DNA from: Streptobacillus moniliformis DSM 12112
Lineage (GTDB): Bacteria; Fusobacteriota; Fusobacteriia; Fusobacteriales; Leptotrichiaceae
Direction: 5' to 3'
NCBI RefSeq assembly: GCF_000024565.1
Contig: NC_013515.1
Span: 496,001-560,000, forward strand
Length of the DNA stretch: 64,000 nucleotides
A model generated the notes under the pieces. The model was not told where the DNA came from and did not search any database. It saw only the letters and a list, made by a program, of their open reading frames with translations. The translations under genes and the position numbers were made by a program. The first letter of the stretch is position 1, and every line of letters begins with the position of its first letter. Shown piece after piece: positions 40,498 through 49,611 of the stretch.

Positions 40498-40805
40498 CTG
40501 ATGATGAAATAAAGGAAGATACCTATATAGAGGAAAAAGAAGATAAAAAGTATATTCACAAAGACAGCAGATTTTCACCGATAACAGAATATCTGAAAGG
40601 GCAAGACAGAGAAATAGAGCTTGATTTTTCAAAGGTGGAAGAACTTATAGGCAGAAAACTTTGCAAATCAGCAAGAACCTATCCAAGCTATTGGTATGCA
40701 AGTGAAGATAGACCTATGGGAAATTCTATTTATAATGCAGGATATGATATTGTAAAGGTAGATGTAAAAAAAGAAACAATAAGGCTTATAAACTACGACA
40801 AGTAA
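40494..40805 (+). CDS. Small protein with DUF7662-like domain
   Basis: A 103-residue protein starting at TTG 40494, overlapping the preceding permease, with GGGAGG upstream. The C-terminal 75 residues (PITEYLKGQ, FSKVEELIGRKLCKSARTYPSYW, YNAGYDIVKVDVKKETIRL) match a pattern I recall as DUF7662: 'L..YL...........F..IE..LG..LP.SA.....WW...........W..AG..V..VD'. The function is unknown; DNA binding has been guessed for relatives. It is the last gene of the island, before a terminator. Confidence 0.65.
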   Translation: MTDDEIKEDTYIEEKEDKKYIHKDSRFSPITEYLKGQDREIELDFSKVEELIGRKLCKSARTYPSYWYASEDRPMGNSIYNAGYDIVKVDVKKETIRLINYDK

Positions 40806-40820
40806 AATATAGATGAGATT

Positions 40821-40858
40821 AGAGGTAACTACTAAAAATGGTGGTTACCTCTTTTTTT
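40821..40858 (+). terminator. Terminator at the right end of the island
   Basis: AGAGGTAACTAC (40821-40832) pairs with GTGGTTACCTCT (40840-40851) with one G-T pair, followed by seven Ts. Confidence 0.8.
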
Positions 40859-40883
40859 ATTTGTAAATATTTGAAAAACTTTG

Positions 40884-40929
40884 TTGACAAATATCAACCG
40901 AAGATGTATAATTATAGTTTTAAACTATA
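40884..40929 (+). promoter_or_regulatory. Promoter with start-site palindrome, peptide exporter
   Basis: TTGACA (40884-40889) and TATAAT (40907-40912) are exact with a 17-base spacer. Directly behind lies TATAGTTTTAAACTATA (40913-40929), a perfect palindrome spanning the expected transcription start, an operator candidate. Confidence 0.7.
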
Positions 40930-40943
40930 ACATACAACAAAAA

Positions 40944-43088
40944 ATGTTTTTTAGAAAAAAATTCTATTGTGTTTTACAACAAGATGAAAAAGATTGTGGC
41001 CAGCATGTATATTAACAATTTTGAAAGAATATAAAATTGAGTACTCTATAGCTAGATTAAGAGAAATTGCTGGAACTGACAAACAAGGAACGAACATTTA
41101 TGGTATTTTAAAAGGATTGGAATACTTTAATTTAAACGGAAGAGCAGTAAAAATAAGTGATAAAAAATTTATAATACCTTAAAACTTCCAGCAATAGCAC
41201 ATATTATAAATGATAAAATATGTATCATTATGTAGTTATTCAAAATATAAATAAAGATAAAATTGTTATTTCTGACCTTGCAAAAGGTGTTTTAGAATAT
41301 AATTTAGAAGATTTTTATAAATTTTGGACAGGTATTCTTATTTTAATTGATAAAACAATGGATATAAAAAAAATTAATATAAATAAAATAGATTTTTGGA
41401 CATTTTTTAAGAGTATAAAATTACAAAAAATCTTAATTTATAATATTATAATAATATCTTTTATTATTTTATTTTTAGGAATATTTACATCACTTTATTT
41501 TAAAATAGTAGTAGATTATGTTTTGAAAAATAAGTTAGTAACTACTTTAAATATTATAATGACTGGGGTTGTTTTTTTATTAGTAATAAAATCTATTTTA
41601 GAACTTGTAAGAAACCAATTAATATTATTTTTAAGTCAAAGGATAGATGACATAATATTATTTGGATATTATAAGCATATAATAAATTTACCATTAAATT
41701 TTTTTGCAACAAGGAAGATAGGAGAGATAATTTCTCGGTTTTCAGATGGTTCTAATATAAGACAGGCAATATCTGATATATTATTTACTTTAACAATAGA
41801 TATGCCTTTATCTTTACTTGGAGGAATAATCTTATTTTATTACAATGTTAGATTGTTTTTTGTTTCTTTAGCATTATTAATGTTATATTTTTTAGTTTAT
41901 AGTATTTTTAAAAATAAGATAAAAATAAAAAATCAAGATGTATTAGAAAAAAATGCAATATTAACATCAAATATTATAGACAATATAAATGGGATAGAAA
42001 CTATAAAATCATATAATTTAGAAAAAATTATAGAAGATGAAACAGATTATAGATTTATAGAATTTTTAAAATCAATTTATAATAGAGGGAAATTATATAA
42101 TATAATAAATTTTATTTCTAACAATATATCTACAATTGGAAATTACTTAATTATTTGGATTGGTTCTAATGAAGTTATAAAAGGTAAAATGTCATTAGGA
42201 GAATTATTTGTTTTTTTATCATTGTTAGCATTCTTTTTAGACCCTCTGAAAAAAATATTTAATTTACAAATTCAATTTCAAAATTCAATTGTTGCTGCAA
42301 ATAGAATTGGAGAAATATTTGAATTAGAATTAGAAGAAAAAAAATTAAAGAATAAAGTTAATTTAAATAATTTGAAAGAAAAAATAGAAATTAAGAATTT
42401 AAAGTTTAGATATGGTACTAGAAAATTAATATTAGATAATATAAATATTAATATAAAAAACAAACAAAAAATAGCTTTTATTGGAGAATCTGGAAGTGGA
42501 AAAACTACTTTGGCAAAATTATTAATGAGATATTATGATTATGAAGAGGGAGAAATAAAGATAGGTGGTATTAATATAAAAGATATGAATCCATATTTTT
42601 TAAGAGATAAAATTAGCTATGTATCTCAGGAAACATTTTTATTTAACAAAACTATTCGAGAAAATTTATTTTTAGATGAAAAAGTAGAATGGAAAGAAAT
42701 TTTAGATTTAGCAGAAAAATTAAAAATATTAGATTTTATAAATGAACTTCCTAATAGATTTGAAACATTAATAGAAGAAAATGGTAAAAATTTATCTGGA
42801 GGGCAAAGGCAAAGATTATCCATTTTAAGAGCTTTATTAAAAAAACCAGATATTTTAATATTAGATGAAGCTACAAGTAACTTAGATTTTATAACAGAAA
42901 AATCTATAAAAAATGTGATTGATAGCTTAGAAATAACTACAATAATAATAGCTCACAGATTAAAAACTATAAAAATGTGTGATAAAATCTTTATATTTGA
43001 AAAAGGAAAAATAATTGAAAGTGGAGAACATTTAGAGTTATTAGAAAAACGTGGTAAATATTTTGAATTTTGGGAAGAACAGGTATAA
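40944..43088 (+). pseudogene. C39 peptidase-containing bacteriocin ABC transporter, peptidase domain frameshifted
   Basis: Full-length family members are about 700 residues: C39 peptidase, six-helix membrane domain, ATPase. Here the peptidase is read in pieces. Frame one gives KFYCVLQQDEKDCG with the catalytic Cys, then a base is missing at 41000. Frame two (40994-41182) gives PACILTILKEYKIEYSIARLREIAG. A base is missing near 41179 before LKLPAIAHIINDK, and one more at about 41215 before YHYVVIQ, with the catalytic His. From 41220 an intact frame of 622 residues holds the membrane domain and an ATPase with Walker A GESGSGKTT, signature LSGGQRQR and Walker B ILILDEATSNLD. Three one-base losses: pseudogene or sequencing artefact. 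A start at 41220 could still yield a C39-lacking exporter. Confidence 0.75.
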
Positions 43089-43092
43089 TTAA

Positions 43093-44178
43093 ATGAAAAT
43101 AAAAAAATATAAATTAAGTGAATTGATAAATGGAAGAGATGAATTAAACAACAAAAATAAGAAAATTTATAATTTTTTTTTACCATTATTTCTAATAATA
43201 ATTTTCTTTCTTTTTATTTATATTTATTTTTTTGAAATAGAATTAAATATAAAAGGTATAGGTGTAATTGAAAGTAATTCAAATATTAGTATAGTAAAAA
43301 ATATTATTCCTGGGAAAGTAAGCTCTAATTATATGAAAGATGGATTATATGTTAAAAAAGGACAAGTTTTATTTGAATTAGATAATCATTTACATGTTTT
43401 AAAATATGAAAATATGATAAAAGAACTAGATGAAAATAAAAAGTTTTTAAATTATATTTTATTAAGTAGTATTGATATAAATTCACTTATATTGAATTAT
43501 AAATTAGAACTAGAACAACTAAAATTTAAAATTGAAATAAATAAAATTGAAAGAGAAAAAATAGAAAAAGAAATAGAAAATTCAGAAGAAATTTATTCTA
43601 TTGGAGGAATTTCTAAAAAAGAAGTTTTAAATTTAAAAAAAGAATATTTAAAAATTATATTGAATGAAAAGAAATTATTTACTGAAATTGCAGAATTTAA
43701 ATTTCTTAAGCAAAAAGAAGTATCAAATAAGATTAAAAAATTAGAGTTAGAATTAGAAAAAATGAAAAATATTATAGATAATAATAAAATATTTGCTTCA
43801 ATTGATGGAGAATTAGAATTAGAAAAATATATTAATGTAGGAGATTATATTGGAAGTGAAAATTTAGGAAAAATTATACCTAAAGATAATAGATACAAAG
43901 TTAAATTGTATATAAATTCAGAAGATATAAACAAAATAAAAATTGGAAATCATGTTAAATATTTTTTAAAAGATGAAAAAGGAGTAGAATACGATTTAAT
44001 TGGAAAAATTGAATATATATCAAATACACCAGTAAATATGAATAATAACATATACTATTATTTATATAGCACTATAGAAAATGAAAAAAGCTTTAAATTG
44101 GGATTAAATGTAGAATTTTCTATATTATATGATAAAAAAAGCATTTTTAATTATATTTTAGAACTTATAAAAAAATAA
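43093..44178 (+). CDS. HlyD-family secretion accessory protein
   Basis: A 361-residue membrane fusion protein. One membrane segment lies at residues ~32-52, then a beta-barrel/lipoyl part with IVPGKV-like IIPGKVSSNYMKDGLYVKKGQVLFELDN, then a long coiled coil (about residues 110-230), and a second lipoyl half (FASIDGELELEKYINVGDYIG). It would couple the C39 exporter at 40944 to the outer layers, as in Gram-positive bacteriocin exporters and Gram-negative microcin systems. It starts four bases after the exporter stop. The S41 remnant follows directly. Confidence 0.85.
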   Translation: MKIKKYKLSELINGRDELNNKNKKIYNFFLPLFLIIIFFLFIYIYFFEIELNIKGIGVIESNSNISIVKNIIPGKVSSNYMKDGLYVKKGQVLFELDNHLHVLKYENMIKELDENKKFLNYILLSSIDINSLILNYKLELEQLKFKIEINKIEREKIEKEIENSEEIYSIGGISKKEVLNLKKEYLKIILNEKKLFTEIAEFKFLKQKEVSNKIKKLELELEKMKNIIDNNKIFASIDGELELEKYINVGDYIGSENLGKIIPKDNRYKVKLYINSEDINKIKIGNHVKYFLKDEKGVEYDLIGKIEYISNTPVNMNNNIYYYLYSTIENEKSFKLGLNVEFSILYDKKSIFNYILELIKK

Positions 44179-44184
44179 AATTGA

Positions 44185-44345
44185 TTTCATGGAGAAGGAA
44201 TAGGATTTTATCCCTATGTTTGGCTTAAAGATAATAATAAGGATATATAAGAGATTGTTATATAATTAATAAAAAAAAATAAATTAATATGAAAAGATGA
44301 TTCAAAGATTTTATTTAAAATTTAGAGTCATTTTTTTATGTATAT
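44185..44345 (+). pseudogene. S41 peptidase 3'-end remnant and inverted-repeat right copy
   Basis: Right after the HlyD stop, the plus strand reads FHGEGIGFYPYVWLKDNNKDI and then a stop, with further codons matching LIKK. That is the C-terminus of the intact S41 peptidase (EYHGEGIGFYPDVWIKDGKDI) at 29892. The homology then continues through the terminator; 44291-44344 matches 29885-29832 at 53 of 54 bases in inverse orientation. So an S41 gene once stood behind hlyD and all but its tail was deleted. Confidence 0.8.
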
Positions 44346-44379
44346 ATAATATTAATAGTAACTATTTAGTATATATATT

Positions 44380-44407
44380 TTGTATATTTGATTTATTATG
44401 ATATAAT
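44380..44407 (+). promoter_or_regulatory. Promoter of the liv operon
   Basis: TTGTAT (44380-44385), a 16-base spacer and TATAAT (44402-44407), followed by AAAGGAGGA before livJ. Confidence 0.55.
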
Positions 44408-44439
44408 CATATTATCAAAAAATAAAGGAGGAATCAGTA

Positions 44440-45567
44440 ATGAAAAAAATAATATTATCAGTTTTAACACTTTTTATGATGTTTAGCTGTGGTAATAAAA
44501 CAGAAGTTGATGTAAAAGGAGGAACTGAGTCTATTATTAAAATTGGTGTTCCTGAACCTTTAACTGGAGATTTATCTCAATATGGAGTTGCAATAAAAGA
44601 AGGTATAGAATTTAAAGTTGCTCAAGTAAATAATGAGGGTGGAGTTAATGGTAAAAAAATAGAATTAGTGGTTGAAGATACTAAGGGAGATTTACAAGAA
44701 GCAATAAATATAATGAAAAAGATGATATCAGTTGATAAAGTTGATGCGGTATTAGGAGAAGCAATTTCAGCAAATTCATTTGCTATTGCCGAACTTGCTC
44801 AAAAGGCTAAAATTCCTATGATAACACCAGCAGGTACAAGATTTGATATTACAGAAAATAAAGATTTTGTTTTTAGGGCTACATTTACAGATCCATTTCA
44901 AGGAGAAGTGTTAGCTAAATATATTAAGAAGTTAGGATACTCAAATATAGCTGTTTTAACAAATACATCAAGTGATTATTCAGTAGGAGTTGCTAAGAGC
45001 TTTAAAGAAGTTGCAGATAAGATTAACTTAAAATATGATGAACAAAAGTATACTAAAGAAGATAAAGATTTTAAATCATTATTAACAAATATAAAGAATT
45101 CTGGATTTGATTCAGTTTTAATCCCAGATTATTATAACACAGTAGGTTTAATTTTATCTCAAGCAAAAGAGCTAGGGCTTAATGTTAAATTTTTTGGTGC
45201 AGATGGATGGGATGGAATACAAACAGATTTCGTTGATGTAGCTGAAGGAGCAATATTTACAACTCAATTTGATATAAATGATAGTTCAGTATTAAGTATG
45301 GAATTTATTTCTAAATTTAAAGAAAAATATGCTAAAGAACCTAATCTATTTACAGCTCTTGGATATGATGCGGCTACTATTATTGTAGAGGCTTTAAAAT
45401 CTGTTGAAAATCCATCAGATCATATTTCAGTTAAGAAAGCATTAAGCAATGTTAATTTAGAATTAATTACAGGAGAATTAGAATTTGATGCAAATAGAAA
45501 TCCTAAAAAAGTTGTTTCTTTCTTAACAATAGAAAATGGAAAATTAGTATTAAAAGAAAAATTCTAA
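44440..45567 (+). CDS. livJ: Branched-chain amino acid ABC transporter substrate-binding lipoprotein
   Basis: A 375-residue periplasmic binding protein of the Leu/Ile/Val type. Residues 1-17 are a lipoprotein signal (MFSCG, Cys17). IKIGVPEPLTGDLSQYGVAIKEGIEF and AVLGEAISANSFAIAELAQKAKIPMITPAGT are typical of the family. It is first in the order livJ-H-M-G-F. A strong hairpin between it and livH should make it the most abundant product. The exact amino acid (Leu, Ile, Val or others) cannot be read from sequence. Confidence 0.9.
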   Translation: MKKIILSVLTLFMMFSCGNKTEVDVKGGTESIIKIGVPEPLTGDLSQYGVAIKEGIEFKVAQVNNEGGVNGKKIELVVEDTKGDLQEAINIMKKMISVDKVDAVLGEAISANSFAIAELAQKAKIPMITPAGTRFDITENKDFVFRATFTDPFQGEVLAKYIKKLGYSNIAVLTNTSSDYSVGVAKSFKEVADKINLKYDEQKYTKEDKDFKSLLTNIKNSGFDSVLIPDYYNTVGLILSQAKELGLNVKFFGADGWDGIQTDFVDVAEGAIFTTQFDINDSSVLSMEFISKFKEKYAKEPNLFTALGYDAATIIVEALKSVENPSDHISVKKALSNVNLELITGELEFDANRNPKKVVSFLTIENGKLVLKEKF

Positions 45568-45596
45568 AGTTGTGCTCTTAATGAGCACAACTTTTT
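45566..45596 (+). terminator. Attenuating terminator between livJ and livH
   Basis: AAAGTTGTGCTC pairs perfectly with GAGCACAACTTT around a five-base loop, followed by Ts. The next gene starts 12 bases later with no new promoter, so partial readthrough is expected. Confidence 0.8.
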
Positions 45597-45607
45597 AAGG
45601 AGAGAAG

Positions 45608-46504
45608 ATGTTTAAAAATTTTATAGATCAAACAATAAATGGTCTTCAAACAGGTAGCATATATGCATTGATAGCTTTAGGATATACCATGGTTTATGGT
45701 ATAGTTAAATTAATTAACTTTGCTCATGGAGATATATTAATGATAGGGGCATATATTAGTTTTATGGCTGTAAACAGAGGATTTAATTTAACTACAGCTT
45801 TAATAATATCTATAATATTTTGTTCTATTTTAGGTATAGTTATGGAAAGATTAGCGTATAGACCATTAAGAGATGCATCACGTATGAATGTACTAATTAC
45901 GGCTATAGGATTAAGTTTTTTACTTGAAAGTTTAGCTTTAATATATTTTGGAGCTTCTCCAAAAATTATTAAATCTGAATTTATACCTAAATACTTATCA
46001 AGTTCAGAATATATTAGTATTTTTGGTATTAGAGTTAGCAATTTAAGTTTTTTTGTAATTATAGTTACCCTATTTTGTATGCTTTTATTACATGTATTTA
46101 TTAAGTATACTAATTTAGGTAAGGCAACAAGAGCTGTATCTCAGGATATATCAGCAGCAAAACTTATGGGAATAAATACAGATTTTACTATATCTTTAAC
46201 TTTTGCAATAGGTTCAGCATTAGGATCTTTAGGTGGATTAATGTATGCATTAACTTATCCTAGAATAGATCCATATATGGGATTATTGCCAGGTCTTAAA
46301 GCATTTATTGCTGCTGTTTTTGGAGGAATAGGTAATATACCAGGAGCAATGGTAGGTGGATATGTAATGGGATTACTTGAAACATATGTTAAAGGATATA
46401 TTTCATCTACTTGGGCTAATCCTATAGTATTTATTCTATTGATAATTATATTATTATTTAAACCTAATGGATTATTTGGTAAAAATAGAAAGGAAAAGGT
46501 TTAA
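45608..46504 (+). CDS. livH: Branched-chain amino acid ABC transporter permease LivH
   Basis: A 298-residue inner membrane permease with about eight segments. QTINGLQTGSIYALIALGYTMVYGIVKLINFAHGD is the classic LivH N-terminus, and KATRAVSQDISAAKLMGINTD holds the coupling loop. It ends three bases before livM. It forms the import channel with LivM. Confidence 0.93.
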   Translation: MFKNFIDQTINGLQTGSIYALIALGYTMVYGIVKLINFAHGDILMIGAYISFMAVNRGFNLTTALIISIIFCSILGIVMERLAYRPLRDASRMNVLITAIGLSFLLESLALIYFGASPKIIKSEFIPKYLSSSEYISIFGIRVSNLSFFVIIVTLFCMLLLHVFIKYTNLGKATRAVSQDISAAKLMGINTDFTISLTFAIGSALGSLGGLMYALTYPRIDPYMGLLPGLKAFIAAVFGGIGNIPGAMVGGYVMGLLETYVKGYISSTWANPIVFILLIIILLFKPNGLFGKNRKEKV

Positions 46505-46506
46505 AT

Positions 46507-47502
46507 ATGGAAAAGAAAAATAGTTTAAAATTAAATAAAACTAACTATATTTTAGGATTTTTAATGATATTGTTTACATATCTAATATTACAATATTCTA
46601 TAATAGATGATGGTATTTTTAGCTATAAGGCGAGTATTTATATAAATATATTGATATATATTTTATTTGCTTTAAGTATAAATATTACGACAGGAGTTAT
46701 GGGTGAACTTAATTTAGGACATGCTGGATTTATATCTATAGGAGCATATTCATCATCTATTTTTTCTAAATATTTGTATAGTTTTAATTTAAATCATTTA
46801 TTACATTTAGTGATAGTTTGTATATTTGGAGCAATAATAGCCTCATTTTTTGGAATGTTAGTTTCTATGACAACTCTTAGATTAAGAGGAGATTATTTAG
46901 CTATAATAACACTTGCATTCGGGGAAATAGTAAAATATATTATACAAAATATAGATTTTTTAGGTGGAGCAGCAGGTTTAAATGGAATACCTGATATAGT
47001 TAATTTTAGCTATATATTTTTAATAGTTGTTATTTCTTCAATATTAATGATAATGATATTAATATCGAAAAAAGGAAGATTACTATTATCTATAAGAGAA
47101 AATGAAATAGCTGCTGAGAATATGGGAGTTAATATTAATAGGGCTAAAATTTATGGATTTACTCTATCTGCTTTCTTTGCAGGAATAGGTGGAGCTTTAT
47201 TTGCACATAATCTTGGAAGTTTAACTCCAGATAAATTTAATTTTGTATTTTCTATTGAAATATTAGTAATGGTAGTTTTAGGTGGACTTGGAAGTATAAC
47301 AGGAGCGGTTGTTTCTGCTACTTTTTTAACACTTTTAAATGAAATATTAAGACAAGTATCAGAATATAGATTTTTAATTTATTCAATTATACTAATTAGT
47401 TTAATGATATTTAAAAAGGACGGTATCTTAGGAACTAATGAATTTACTATACCTTCTTTCTTAAAGTGGTTAAAAGATATTAAACAGAAGGTGATAAAAT
47501 GA
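46507..47502 (+). CDS. livM: Branched-chain amino acid ABC transporter permease LivM
   Basis: A 331-residue permease. ALSINITTGVMGELNLGHAGFISIGAYSS and LLSIRENEIAAENMGVNINRAKIYGFTLSAFFAGIGGAL are LivM signatures. Its N-terminus adds two membrane segments before the conserved core. Its stop overlaps the start of livG by four bases. Confidence 0.93.
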   Translation: MEKKNSLKLNKTNYILGFLMILFTYLILQYSIIDDGIFSYKASIYINILIYILFALSINITTGVMGELNLGHAGFISIGAYSSSIFSKYLYSFNLNHLLHLVIVCIFGAIIASFFGMLVSMTTLRLRGDYLAIITLAFGEIVKYIIQNIDFLGGAAGLNGIPDIVNFSYIFLIVVISSILMIMILISKKGRLLLSIRENEIAAENMGVNINRAKIYGFTLSAFFAGIGGALFAHNLGSLTPDKFNFVFSIEILVMVVLGGLGSITGAVVSATFLTLLNEILRQVSEYRFLIYSIILISLMIFKKDGILGTNEFTIPSFLKWLKDIKQKVIK

Positions 47503-48257
47503 AATTATTAGAAACTCAAAATTTAACTTTGAAATTTGGTGGATTAACTGCGGTTAAAGATGTGAATGTAGAAATTAATGATAAAGAATTGATTGGATTA
47601 ATAGGACCTAATGGTGCAGGAAAAACTTCATTTTTCAATTTATTAACAAGAGTATATCAACCAAGTGAAGGTAAAATATTTTTAAATGGTGTAGATATAT
47701 CTTACATGAAAACATATAAAATAGTTGCACTTGGAATGTCTAGGACTTTTCAAAATATTAGATTATTTAAACAATTAACAGTACTTGATAATATTAGAAT
47801 TTCTTTAGATCAAAAGAAAGATTATTCAACATTAGATGCTATGTTTAGAACTAAAAAATTTAGAGAATATGAATATGAAAGTATAGAAAAGGCTAAATCA
47901 ATTTTAAAAATATTTGATTTAGATGAAATAGCAGAACATAGAGCAGATTCACTATCTTATGGTAATCAAAGAAAACTTGAGATAGCAAGGGCCCTTGCTT
48001 GTTCTCCTAAATTATTATTACTTGATGAACCAGCAGCAGGAATGAATCCTAATGAAACTTATGAATTAATGAAAATAATAGAAAAGATAAAAAATGAATT
48101 TAATATTTCTATATTATTAATTGAACATGATATGGATTTAGTAATGGGTATTTGTGAGAGAATATATGTACTAAATTTTGGAGAAGTAATTGCAAGTGGT
48201 AAACCAAGTGAAATACAGAATAATAAAGAAGTTATTAAAGCATATTTAGGAGATTAA
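47499..48257 (+). CDS. livG: Branched-chain amino acid ABC transporter ATPase LivG
   Basis: A 252-residue ATPase. Walker A is GPNGAGKTS, the signature LSYGNQRKLEIARAL, Walker B LLLLDEPAAGMNPNE and the switch IEHDMDLVM. The LSYG form and the DEPAAGMNP are characteristic of LivG. It overlaps livM and is followed one base later by livF. Confidence 0.94.
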   Translation: MKLLETQNLTLKFGGLTAVKDVNVEINDKELIGLIGPNGAGKTSFFNLLTRVYQPSEGKIFLNGVDISYMKTYKIVALGMSRTFQNIRLFKQLTVLDNIRISLDQKKDYSTLDAMFRTKKFREYEYESIEKAKSILKIFDLDEIAEHRADSLSYGNQRKLEIARALACSPKLLLLDEPAAGMNPNETYELMKIIEKIKNEFNISILLIEHDMDLVMGICERIYVLNFGEVIASGKPSEIQNNKEVIKAYLGD

Positions 48258-48258
48258 A

Positions 48259-48969
48259 ATGAAAGTATTAGAAGTGAATAATATTAATGTATTTTATGAT
48301 AAAATACATGCAATTAAAGATGTTTCTTTTTATATAAATAAAGGGGAGATAGTATCTTTTATTGGTGCTAATGGTGCAGGTAAAAGTACAACTTTAAATG
48401 CAATTTCTAACCTTTTAAAAATTAAATCAGGAGAAATAGCGTTATTTGGAGAAAATATATCAAATGTTAAGGCTCATAAATTAGTTTTAAGAGGAATGGC
48501 ACATGTACCAGAAGGAAGAAGAATTTTTACTGAATTAACAGTATTAGAGAATTTACTTATGGGTGCTTTTACAAGACCTAAATCAGAAATAAAGGAGAGT
48601 TTAGAAAAGATGTTTAATCTTTTTCCAAGACTTAGAGAAAGAAAAAATCAATTATCTGGAACTATGAGTGGAGGAGAACAACAAATGCTGGCAATGGCAA
48701 GAGCATTAATGTCTAAACCTAAATTACTTTTATTAGATGAGCCTTCTATGGGACTTGCACCACTATTAGTTAAAGAAATATTTGAAATAATTAAAAAGAT
48801 TAACAAAGAAGAAAATGTAACTATATTACTTGTTGAACAAAATGCTAAGATGTCGCTTGAGATATCTGATAGAGCATATGTTATTGAAACAGGGGAGATA
48901 ATACTTGAAGGAAATGGATTAGATTTAATAGATAATCCTGTTATTAAAAAAGCTTATTTAGGGGGATAA
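48259..48969 (+). CDS. livF: Branched-chain amino acid ABC transporter ATPase LivF
   Basis: A 236-residue ATPase. Walker A is GANGAGKST, the signature MSGGEQQMLAMARALMSKP, Walker B LLLLDEPSMGLAPLL and the switch VEQNAKMSLE. The VPEGRRIFTELTVLENL segment marks LivF. It is the last gene of the operon, followed by a terminator at 48978. Confidence 0.94.
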   Translation: MKVLEVNNINVFYDKIHAIKDVSFYINKGEIVSFIGANGAGKSTTLNAISNLLKIKSGEIALFGENISNVKAHKLVLRGMAHVPEGRRIFTELTVLENLLMGAFTRPKSEIKESLEKMFNLFPRLRERKNQLSGTMSGGEQQMLAMARALMSKPKLLLLDEPSMGLAPLLVKEIFEIIKKINKEENVTILLVEQNAKMSLEISDRAYVIETGEIILEGNGLDLIDNPVIKKAYLGG

Positions 48970-48977
48970 ATAAGAAT

Positions 48978-49010
48978 GGAGAATTTCTAATAATGGAAAT
49001 TCTCCTTTTT
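48978..49010 (+). terminator. Terminator of the liv operon
   Basis: GGAGAATTTC (48978-48987) pairs perfectly with GAAATTCTCC (48996-49005), followed by five Ts. Confidence 0.85.
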
Positions 49011-49024
49011 ACTATATATAGATA

Positions 49025-49054
49025 TTGACAAAACAATGGGGGGGGGTGTATAAT
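49025..49054 (+). promoter_or_regulatory. Promoter with poly-G spacer, probably phase variable
   Basis: TTGACA (49025-49030) and TATAAT (49049-49054) are exact consensus boxes. The 18-base spacer contains nine consecutive Gs (49038-49046), very unusual in so AT-rich a genome. Gain or loss of a G by slipped-strand pairing would change the spacer, with eight Gs giving the optimal 17. It drives the outer membrane protein array. Confidence 0.75.
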
Positions 49055-49086
49055 TATGATGATCAAAAAAATAGGGAGAATAATGG

Positions 49087-49610
49087 ATGAAAAAGATATT
49101 AATAACATTAATTAGTTTAAGCATATTTTCGTTTTCAGCTAATATTACAGGACCAAGATACAGACTAGAAGGCTCTGTAGGAGCAATGAATTATAAGGGA
49201 AATGTTTTTTCTCTTAAGACTATTTCAACATCTATATCAGTACTACCAGAATGGAAGGCAGAAATAAATAAAAAAGTAGATATTACATTGGACCTAAGGT
49301 AACATTAAATGTTACAACAGGTATAGACACTAGTGGAACAACAGTGCATTCTCATATAATTTTAGGTGGAGAAATAGATCTTAATTATAGATTAAAAGAA
49401 GACATCAAGCTATATACAGGAATAGAGGCAGGAATAGGTATAGGATCTCAAGTTTATTCAGGTAATGGTGATACTCATTTTACTGGACCAGAATTTGCCC
49501 ATATAGGTAAATTATCTTTAGGAGTGAAAATAAAAGAAAAATATAATGTAGCACTTTATACAGGATATGAAAAAGGAGCATTAGGGATAGAAGGAGGTTA
49601 TACTTTTTAA
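49087..49610 (+). pseudogene. Small outer-membrane-type beta-barrel protein, copy 1, frameshifted
   Basis: Read as two frames: 49087-49302 (71 residues) and 49344-49610 (88 residues). Joined, they give a ~174-residue protein like the next gene. At about 49287 the sequence ATTACATTGGACC lacks one T compared with the paralogue's ATAACATTTGGACC; restoring it gives ITFGPKVTLNV and continues into the second part. It has a signal peptide (MKKILITLISLSIFSFSANITG) and ends YTF, the terminal Phe typical of outer membrane barrels. The shared motif ITGPRYRLEGSVG starts the mature part. Confidence 0.75.
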
Positions 49611-49611
49611 T

